Positions 55,666-64,000 of a stretch of DNA of 64,000 nt are shown in pieces (the stretch's first letter is position 1; each line of letters starts with the position of its first letter). The translations under genes and the position numbers were made by a program. Source of the DNA: Sclerodactyla briareus. Its lineage: Eukaryota; Echinodermata; Holothuroidea; Dendrochirotida; Sclerodactylidae. The notes beneath the pieces are model-generated. The model searched no databases, was not told the origin of the DNA, and saw only the letters and a program-made list of their open reading frames with translations. Location: contig JAODTK010005883.1 in the NCBI GenBank assembly GCA_026419785.1, positions 124,001-188,000 of the forward strand, in the 5' to 3' direction.

Positions 55666-58600
55666 GGAGTCTTAAAACAGACGCTCGACGTTTTCAATGT
55701 AGTCAATAAATCAAAATTCGAATGTGGCAAAATGGAAAGTCCATATAAGTTGAGATATTTAGCCGCATTACTGCTCTATGCCGTCTCTTAGTGTCATTCC
55801 CGTCCAATTACCTCAAATACTTAGCCAGTGATGGTAACAAAACGGCCAGGACTCCGGAGGAGAGAAGGGACCGTTTCTGATCAAGAAAACAGCGTGACAA
55901 ATTGAGAAGTTGCCGTTGAAACCTACTCAGACTTACAATACCTCTATAGTGCCTCATATGTCGCATTCCGAAATTTGCGCAGCATAGTTAGGTGAAAACA
56001 GTGTGTACCCATAGATGAATGTATCATGGTCATATAGTTCACTGACGTACTCATGTAGAGTAATCGAATCCTCAAATGACTAAATCAATGACTATCTGAG
56101 TAGTTTTGTACCACGGTACTGATAAAACAACATGCTTATTTCAATAAACCGCCGGCAGAACCTCCCATGACCCCAGTGATCAATAATTTTTCCAACACGA
56201 AAAACTGAATTTTTGCAGTCGTATAAGTTGTGGCAGCTGTTTATTTGCAAATATTGGCAGCAGCATGTGCCTGGGCCATAAATTGTACTTCTTGCCAGAG
56301 TTGTGAGGGGTGAGCCCATAAGAGTGGGCGCATTTGGGTCCCGTTGGGGATCGGCGAGGAGTCTCACCCCCCCCCGCCCCCCCCTCGTGGCCACCACCGC
56401 CCCCAATACATATCTCTCAGTACGCGCCTGGTTGCCGTGGTACGGGTCTATTTGTTGTTTGGTCACCGTACAACGCTAGTTTGTACCAACTCCATAATAC
56501 TAGATAATATCTTTAACATCCCCGATGAGATCACCATAATCTTTTTATCGTAGATCATACGCTGGCGCCCGATATGCTATATGGGAATTTACTTGTGTTA
56601 ATGGCTAATAGAGTTGGCGATTTTGTTGACAATACACCGACGCCGTTGTCCCTCTGATTGCCCTTGATGGATGTTATTGATTATACAATCAGATGGTATT
56701 CTTCGAAACCGCCCACAAATTTCTGAGTGCATATAGCAAATTCGGATAATCAATGCGCATTCCGATAACTGGTCACCGCCGTACAAAGTACAATAGAGGT
56801 GTTAATGGCAAATAGATGACCAACAAAATACCATAGGTGTGTTCTGTAATAATTTGAGATGTTTATTGAGCTTTACCAATGGCATAAAGGAAAATAATTG
56901 CTTTCGGTCGTACCCCGACGACGTATCTGACTGGCGAGGTGATAACCAGCTGCGATAACAATTGTATTGTAAATGTTGTGTAGAAAATGGCACATAAACG
57001 CATATATATCATTGAACTAATTCCGCCATGAGAGCCGAAATCGAATATCTGGAGCAATCGCGGCCCCACAGCGGCGCAAACTGTCTACGCTTCAGGCGCT
57101 CGGCAACCCCCACTTATTGCCTTTTCCGGATTGTAGCATTATTTGAATTAATATAATTTTTTTTTTAACCGTTCACATCATCATAAATTTTGAATTCCTG
57201 AATCATGCTCTTTGTTAGGCCTATCACTGTCCAAAATGAAAAAACCATTTCCCGACTGAACAAGCACTTTTTTTCTCGAACTCAAAATTCGAGAGCTCTA
57301 AAGTGATCGATTCGTGTTGGTCTGGGTCATATTTGGTTGAATTATCGTGTATCTGACTTGACATACATCTTTTTTATCTAGTTTCTATAACCTTCTATTC
57401 GCTTGTCACAGAGGTCCGGGCTGGTGGGATTCGTGTACCCTGGGCAGCCTTCTCTACTAGAATATGGTATGGACCGATGTGTGATGTGGGTGAGTTAAAC
57501 TAACATTTGCAGTGGCCCTAATAAGGATTACATGCTCGAATTTTAAAACTCCTACTTTCCCGACATATTTGGCGGAAAAACTGCTAGTGTGTCTATCCCC
57601 GTGTATCACCGTAGATTTTTGTGTTGGTAAAATACCCTGAAACTTGTGAAGTGATTTGTCTCCAGGTAAAAAAAAGTCCGGAAAACGTATTACTTAGATG
57701 ATCCATCTTGCAATTATCGGTTATCAGCAGATAACGAACATAACTGAGTCGCCGCCTCGTTGGCAATAAGGCGAACCTAAAGAAGAAATGCACTATCTCT
57801 CCAACAGGTAGCAAGTGTACCTCCTAAATTGGAGAATTCCTGATTGGTGAACACAATATGATAGCCAATTATGATGCTATCAACTGTAAATAACTATGTA
57901 TGATTATTCAACTCCTATTAATTGAAGCGGAGAACGGCTAAATAGGAATGGGTTCACATCATATTACACCCCTCCCACATGAAATACAATCACACTGCAC
58001 GAACTGTGAAACCCTGCAGAGTAAATACTAATCAATAGAACCTGCCTTGGTTTGCAGAACGAGCACACGGGTTTGATACATCCTTATCACATCACGATAT
58101 ATATTATTTGAGGTTGGAACCTTGATGTTGGATGTCCTTCTTGTCACCTTGACAGTCGCATCAGACTCATCATCGAAAATCAGGGTCACAGTTTCCATTA
58201 CCTCTCTCCTCATGTCACTACGTTTTCCTGAGAATTCCAGATTGCATGCTCACGCACATAGGACCTTGATGATTTTTTTTTTTTTTTTTTTTTGCCCAAT
58301 TTTGCCAGTGACCACTTGCTAGTGTCCTGATTCTGAACATAACATCCTCCCCTACGGAGACGGACCTGTTTTCCAATACGACAGTCGGCACATGACCGCT
58401 CATGAAACCGTTGACTCCCTAAATCTTGGACTAGAGGTCACATGATCACAGACCATCCTTCATTAACAATTGCTCGAAAGAGCATGACTTGTAATCTGAC
58501 CTGCCATTGCTATATCATTTCTCTGGATACCATGCTCTGAAATATGCGTTTAACTGTATAACACACCTACACTTGTCTATTGACCCGCGTGGTGGACCTA

Positions 58601-58990
58601 TCACCGAAACTTATTTCACTGTACGGACACGAAACATTTTGATAATGGAGAATCAAGCTATATATGAAGTTGCGTTCGCCCCCGGCTCTACAATATGGGT
58701 ATGTAATTCAGCCCACCTTACCCACCTGACCCAACGTCATACATTTCAATGCATGCATGAAAACGTTTGCACAAAATTGTGTACTCTTAGTTCCAATGGC
58801 AGTATCTTCGATCTATAGGTAATAACAGTTGAGAAATTTTTGAGAACATCAATAGGAAATACGGTGAATGTGAGAACGACTGAGAAACATTTGGGAAAAG
58901 TGGAATGGGAGCCATAGATGGATCGAGTAAGGCACTAGGGAAACAGGGAAAAACATGAAACCTGATCAGTAGCTATTTAACTTTCGTTTC
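55666..58990. other. No recognisable gene
   Basis: C-rich run near 56367-56384 and a poly-T run at 58273-58293. On the minus strand CCGTAGGGGAGGATGTTATG (58337-58357) resembles a polypurine tract followed by an LTR start TGTTATG, but no matching LTR was found. Other frames are unsupported. Confidence 0.4.
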
Positions 58991-59086
58991 TATGCCCGAA
59001 ATGGTGGTCCGTTGTTTATTGATTTAGATAGTTCCTTCACGGCACAGCATACATTTATGATGTACATGATGTTACCGAGGGCTCAT

Positions 59087-59420
59087 TCAGTTCACGTTCG
59101 AGACATTTCGGGAATTTGGATCTGGTGAGTACAGAAGCTCCAAGCATAGAGTATCGGGAATGACCTCGCTCACATGGTCACTGATCTGTTTCAGTAGTGT
59201 TCTCAATAGTTTTCTAGCCTGGTGTGGAGTTGCTTGCCGGATCATGTCCATATCGTAGATTAATTGGCTCGTCTCCGTCTTCCCCGCGTAGCCAGAAATA
59301 TCCAAACTGTGGTAGGCCAACCTCATCAGTCACTGGGGCCGTTTGGATGTCGCGAATCTTCAGATCACTTCGGATGGCCCATAAAAGGGAGTCGGTTAGC
59401 TCTTGTGATCTGACAATTTA
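59087..59420 (-). pseudogene. Candidate decayed coding segment, unknown family
   Basis: Two overlapping minus-strand frames have protein-like composition. One (from about 59418) reads ELTDSLLWAIRSDLKIRDIQ and then TDEVGLPQFGYLWLRGEDG. The other continues as LIYDMDMIRQATPHQARKLL and QISDHVSEVIPD to a stop at 59087. A one-base frame change would join them. I do not recognise the family; a transposon-encoded protein is possible. Confidence 0.25.
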
Positions 59421-60299
59421 ATGCGTGAGCCCATGTATGGGTTATACTGCAATATTTTCTCAGCGCTGTAGCGTTAGGCAATCTTGATTTAGTAATTGCT
59501 GAGCTGTCTTGTTGATCGCTAAACTATTCACGAACTATACTCATTGGTACAGGTATTATCCATTTTCCGATACTTCTATAAATTTTACCATTTTACCATT
59601 TTTGCACTTCTTGTGTGATTCCATTATGATTTAAAAAACCCGTGAAGCTATTTTGGATAAGGTGAATTGTTGCAGTCTTGTAAAATACATTTTATATAAA
59701 AATAAAGAAATAAAAATCCGGAGAAACAACGCCCTATTCATAGTCCATTTCAACGTGGGATACCTCTTGTATTTGAACAGAGAAGCCAGATTCGGCCCAA
59801 CCCTCTGAAAGAGTAGGAACCAAACTGCCAAGCAGAATAACATCATCGGAGCACGAACGTTCATCCAATGTCATGTGAAAACAGGGGAGGAAAATGTTTC
59901 CAAAACAGAATGGGTATTTAGGTGTGCTATATCGCACCAAATTGCATCTGAAGTGTCTGGAAATACAGCCCCCCCCCATCATCCTTTCATTGAATTGCCA
60001 ATTTTATTCACAAAATATTTGTACTTGAAAAAATGGGGCCAGGAAAAATGGCATATATAACCCGAAGTATATTTATTTATATGAAGCGAAGACGTAGTAA
60101 CAACGGTGATTCCCAAAATATACATTTGAGGAGAGAGAAAATAACCCCATGAAAATAACCTAATAATCGGATGAATGTCGTGTGTCTTTACACCAAGTGT
60201 TTTCGTCAATGCGTTGAGTTCCTTTTTTGGTTGTTGTAAGATGACCCACTGATTGCCCAACAAAGTGAAACACTAATGGCGGCCCCTTGTTCTGTTCAG
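59421..60299. other. No recognisable gene; probable intergenic or intron sequence
   Basis: Nothing supported before the ZU5-gene exon. Confidence 0.4.
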
Positions 60300-60369
60300 G
60301 TCGATGACCGCACCGATGTCACTAGAAGAACGTTGCAGCCAGAAGATCCGGGAGTGTCCATTGAACCCG
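60300..60369 (+). CDS. Exon of ZU5-type gene (linker upstream of ZU5)
   Basis: A 70-base exon bounded by a consensus acceptor (CCTTGTTCTGTTCAG, ending 60299) and a consensus donor (GTAAGA from 60370). It translates as VDDRTDVTRRTLQPEDPGVS then IEP, a hydrophilic linker, and leaves one base over. The next recognised exon at 62913 begins with two bases that complete the codon and continue in the ZU5 frame. This phase match is strong evidence that the two are spliced together. No domain is recognised in the exon itself. Upstream exons (transmembrane or ectodomain, if UNC5-like) were not found. Confidence 0.55.
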
Positions 60370-62286
60370 GTAAGATTATTGATGGTTAAACTAAGCAAGT
60401 TCTAGTACTATGCCATAACGAATATCTGGTCAGCCCCAAATTGACACAGGAATGCCGATGTAATGACAATGATGGTGGTAATTATAGTGATTATAACGAG
60501 GAAATAATAGTATTATAATTATTATAATAATAATATTTTGTTGCACCTTCAGAAGAAAAAAAACAGATAGTGTTGCTCTCGCGTCTGAATTGGAATTTAT
60601 GTTGCCTTTACAGTTCAGCAGAGCCGTACGTCCAAGCTTCGTACACTCTAATTCAGTATTGTACGTTCTCCCACCAAAAAATGGTAAGAGCGTTAGTAAA
60701 TTGCCCCTACACAGCATTCGTTTCTGCGAGAAGAAGGTGCAAAATGGCTGGGGGAATTTTGTTATCAAAAATGATTACCGCGCAAGTTCGTCACTCCTTA
60801 GGAATGGTTGAAAAACCGATGACGGTGAACGGCATGATGCTTGACTCGTCTAAATCTCTGAGTATAAATTTCTGCTTATCGATGGGTTCTTGCTCTTGCG
60901 TTTTGGGTATTTCACACAATGTTGTTCATGAACCTATGGACAATATCATGGTTCATACGTAGTAGGAACTAGCTTAGAATACTAGATCACAACGGCCGTT
61001 TAGACAATGACAGATGAAAAACTCGCTAAAACTACTGCGAGCTTGCCCCATACCTTTTGGCCATCTGCGAAGACTCAAATGTCTATATACTCGATCAACT
61101 TCCTAACTCTACTCACAACGAAGTACGTTTGCTGCTGTTATTCTGCAAGTAAAGTAGAGCACCGATGGTGCTGTGGATCAAACCATAAAAATCAATTATA
61201 TTGTTGCAAACTGATCGGCATAGGATATCTTTAATTTGCCCCCCCCCCCCTCCAAGAACTAGCGTATTAGCTCAGGGAGACATTTATCTACGGACGCTAC
61301 CTAATTCCTGAACATCAGTTTATACAATTGGTCACCGATGACGACGACTATCCTGATTAATCTGCCGTGTTGTTTTTTTTAAATTGTAAAGGGCCTTTGG
61401 GTAGAAAACACAAAGAATTTTGGTTTTGTAGCAATTATGTCCTGACAGCGACAATATTTGAAACACTGGGATCAATATTTGGTGCACGACGCAGACAAAC
61501 AGCTAGAGGAAAACACTGCATGAACGTATCACATTACCATGTAATCCAACGCACTGCCCAAGCCTAACATTTCTCTATAGTATCCTACTGAACCAAATCA
61601 ATTATTAATGAACAAGTGGTTGGGAAGAAACTTTTGATGCGGAGGAACATTTTTCTGTGACAGCAAAATGTTTGGACTACCCCTACTAGTCCCATAACAC
61701 GTTAAATATATTAAATGTGGTACAGTTTAAGACACGTTAATCATCTGTCATATTCACACAGCAATGGTATGTTCTGACCGCAACAATATGCGGAAAACAC
61801 TGGGATCAATGTTGGGTGCGCTACACAGACAAACACTAGTGGAGAGCACCAGAATAAACGAATCACATAATCTTGGAGTTCAAATTTGTCATTTACTATT
61901 GATTTCATCTACATCAATTGATGATTGTTCAATGTGCAGGCTGTCCCGTCCGGACAGCAACTGCTCCTTTTAACCGATTACTACCTTTGTAAACATCTTC
62001 ACCACAGCATCTAGGGGAATCCACGCAGGTACATTGGCGCTGCCTTAAAGGAGAGAAGTATAACGTAAGCGTGAACGTCTACACCTTTTTTTAGTTTATT
62101 TCACTTTTGGACTTCCAATGATCCGTGGTGAAAACCAATTGAATATTATCTTTTGATAGGAACAAGCATTGCCTAAGAAACATTCTGATGCAACTCATCC
62201 TTCTTTTTTACATTTTTATGGAAGAGCATGTTTCGAAAGTTTATAATATTGTCTCGAAGTGACTATCTATCGATAGATGATCGATC

Positions 62287-62334
<48 letters not shown>

Positions 62335-62912
62335 CTAGCTAGATAGATAGGTAGATAGGAATACTACCATCGGTCAGTCAGGACTTGTTGTTGCCAAAAG
62401 CCTGTACCTTAACTTGTAAATAAGTGTTCAACAAGCCCGTCAGGGAAAGGTTATATCGACGGTGACTCTTTGCAGCACGCAAGTGATTCAATTGATGGCG
62501 ATGATCCTGGTGTCGGTTTCTTGCTTTTGTTCCATTATAACTATTAACGTTTGCCAATAATTTGCTGCGCATATAATGATTCATTTTTGATGAATATATC
62601 ATATTATTGATTTCCATTTGGAATTCTTTTCACTTCTATAATCTACAAATTCTCAAAACAGGCCTACAATGAGTGAGATTGGTGGCATATTTATTCGGGG
62701 CTAAGCATCAACTGATTCATGCCCAAATCCCGGCATGCCGAGGAGCTCGGGCTTGATGTAAGCCAATGGTAAGTGAGAATGTTAAGCATGTTTGTCGCCT
62801 GCCACTGACGATCTCACTAGGAATGTAGAATGTTCCATACTGAACTGCTAGAAAAAAAAAAAAAACAATAATGTCCATACTATCGACTAAAACGTCTCTC
62901 TTTCATCGACAG
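60370..62912. other. Probable intron with local direct repeat and GATA microsatellite
   Basis: Between the two exons, ACACTGGGATCAAT.TT.GGTGC with CAGACAAACA and AACG.ATCACAT occurs at about 61440-61560 and again at 61770-61885, a direct duplication about 330 bases apart. A GATA run of about 17 units lies at 62287-62360. A C run lies near 61241. The 130-codon frame at 60570-60962 lies wholly inside this interval and matches nothing. Confidence 0.5.
62287..62360. repeat. (GATA)n microsatellite
   Basis: About 17 tetranucleotide units with a few interruptions (GCTA, GGTA) at the 3' end. It is preceded by an imperfect palindrome around CTATCTATCGATAGATGATC. Confidence 0.95.
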
Positions 62913-63240
62913 CCGCCCGCAACACCAACTTTCAGACGCAGGCCGATATCAGCAACGAGGGAGGAACTTTAGAGATTCCAAACACTGGTATCAAGTTGGA
63001 ATCCCGGAAAATGCAGTAGCTGGAAAGTTCACTTTCAAAATGAAACTGATCGATCCACGTTTGGCGGATTTACATCTAAGTCATTCTCTAGCAATTCAAC
63101 GGCAACGGTGGAACTCCTTGCAGCAGGTTTCCGAAGTTTCTCCGACCAGCCGAACTTATCCTCCCACACTGCCTGTACCTCAAGACGGGATTTGAGGAGG
63201 GGGCCAACAACGTTACAGTCTACTAAAGGCCATCAGACGT
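62913..63240 (+). CDS. ZU5-domain exon, frame-broken
   Basis: A good acceptor (TCTCTCTTTCATCGACAG, ending 62912) is followed by ADISNEGGTLEIPNTGIKL (frame 1). Then, after one-base frame changes near 62998, 63082, 63150 and 63222, come GIPENAVAGKFTFKMKLIDP, SNSTATVELLAAGF and ELILPHCLYLKTGFEEGANN, then VTVY and KGHQT. The G.LEIP.TG...IP..A..G shape and the LILPHC block are hallmarks of the ZU5 domain of UNC5, ankyrin and PIDD-type proteins, which packs against UPA and, in UNC5, restrains the death domain. Conservation is high on both sides of each break. The 3' end is approximate; a GT donor near 63235-63241 is possible. Confidence 0.7.
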
Positions 63241-63607
63241 TGGTTGGTATCCCATAAGAAAAAAACAATAGTAGATAACTATTTGTTTTCCCCTTTCTTC
63301 TCTCTATATTCATCCTATTGATCACCGATCTTCCATCCACCACCTCCCCTCCTCCTTTCATCTACTCACACAGCCTACATGCCTGTTTCACTATCCACGG
63401 GTATCGTATATTAAGTGTGTTCCTAGATTCGGATTAGACCCTTGGTTGATTCATGATGTAGCCCCACTAAATGGAGTTTGAATGAACCGTGAGGCACTTA
63501 CTTATTTAGTTTGCTGATTATCAAATCTTAATAACAACCTGTCCTGTAGTCACCTGAAGTAATTAAATTGTGGAACGTTTGCCATTAAATTGTTTTTGCT
63601 TCGGTAG
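63241..63607. other. Probable intron
   Basis: C/T-rich and AT-rich sequence between the ZU5 exon and the acceptor at 63607. Nothing else seen. Confidence 0.4.
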
Positions 63608-63824
63608 GAACACACCACTTTAAGAGAGGCTAGTGACATCAAGTATACGCTCTCCGAATCCGGATGTCTTTAATTCCTTTGGGGTTTCTCTTGGAAGACT
63701 ACATGTCACGATAAAAACTCGAGCCAGACATCAACCTGATGCATCCAAACGCTCTCCAGACTTCGCAACCCCTCTGTTGATTGACGTTGTATACTACCCA
63801 GGAGCCCCAGGTGCGGTATCACAG
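63608..63824 (+). CDS. Probable UPA-region exon of the same gene
   Basis: An acceptor (TTTTTGCTTCGGTAG ending 63607) precedes a frame reading EHTTLREASDIKYTLSESGC. After a frame change near 63668 comes a second stretch, NSFGVSLGRLHVTIKTRA, and then TPLLIDVVYYPGAPGAVSQ, ending at a consensus donor ACAG|GTGGGT (63825). The beta-strand-like alternation and position right after ZU5 fit a UPA domain. I infer this from context rather than a firm motif. The donor shows the gene continues beyond the window, where a death domain would be expected. Confidence 0.5.
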
Positions 63825-64000
63825 GTGGGTATTTGGTCCAATACGGCCAAATTGAATTGCATTTGTATTTGCGTGCTTGTAGATATATGGTGTAGGCAGG
63901 GTCAGTGTCACCTCCTTCGTTGTAGGTTTTACCCTTCGTTAGAAGATGATGCTGTTTTCTAGAGAGCATTGATCAGAAGCCCTCCTTCAGTCCTCAAAAA
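63825..64000. other. Probable intron start
   Basis: Sequence downstream of the donor at 63825; no further exon recognised before the window ends. Confidence 0.4.

Noticed and set aside
58269-58360. LTR polypurine tract and LTR start on the minus strand
   Set aside because: Sequence resembles one, but no second LTR, primer-binding site or adjoining pol was found.
60570-60962. 130-codon plus-strand frame
   Set aside because: It lies wholly inside the probable intron between two phase-matched exons and has no recognisable motif.
1-64000. CRISPR arrays, bacterial operons, rRNA genes or intact tRNA genes
   Set aside because: No regularly spaced short repeats with unique spacers, no clustered long frames with ribosome-binding sites, and no complete cloverleaf. 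The tandem arrays present are continuous satellites, and the tRNA-like boxes belong to SINE-type repeats.

Overview
This window looks like nuclear DNA of a marine invertebrate deuterostome, most likely an echinoderm (possibly a sea cucumber). The organism call is an inference. It rests on low gene density, many microsatellites and poly-C/poly-G tracts, abundant TGACCT/AGGTCA-rich minisatellite-like repeats ending in CATA or CAGA microsatellites, remnants of several retroelement classes (DIRS, Ty3/Gypsy, BEL/Pao, CR1-like and another LINE), tRNA-derived SINE-like repeats, and gene fragments with ZU5 and death domains. There is no operon-like layout, no recognisable bacterial gene and no CRISPR array.

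Layout. 0-3.3 kb: microsatellites and a diverged direct repeat. 3.35-4.1 kb (+): two death-domain-like exons in tandem, probably the 3' end of a gene that begins left of the window. 4.16-4.54 kb (+): the tail of a LINE ORF2. 7.2-8.6 kb: SINE-like repeats. 12.4-15.6 kb: a decayed DIRS-type retroelement, apparently split by a striking ~64-bp satellite of about 17-18 units. 15.6-30.3 kb: mostly repeats, a 1.8-kb CpG- and TACGTA-rich island (22.4-24.2 kb), a small element with inverted termini, and weak candidate coding relics. 30.4-33.3 kb: a Gypsy pol relic, a minus-strand coding candidate with a signal-peptide-like start, and a CR1-like reverse transcriptase tail. 35.7-36.6, 40.7-41.3, 45.1-45.9 and 51.1-52.6 kb: blocks of TGACCT/AGGTCA-rich repeats. 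40.0-40.4 kb: a BEL/Pao gag zinc-knuckle relic. 54.6-54.8 kb: a SINE. 60.3-63.8 kb (+): three exons that appear to belong to one ZU5-UPA-type gene running off the right edge.

How it fits together. The death-domain exons at the left and the ZU5 exons at the right are on the same strand but in the wrong order to be one ordinary ZU5-UPA-death gene. The simplest reading is the 3' end of one such gene and the 5'/middle part of a neighbouring one, separated by about 56 kb of repeat-rich DNA. Nearly every recognisable protein block is broken by one-base frame changes even where residues and splice sites are well kept. Either these are young pseudogenes or the assembly still carries uncorrected single-base indels; this matters for any gene call made here. 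No complete gene can be supported.
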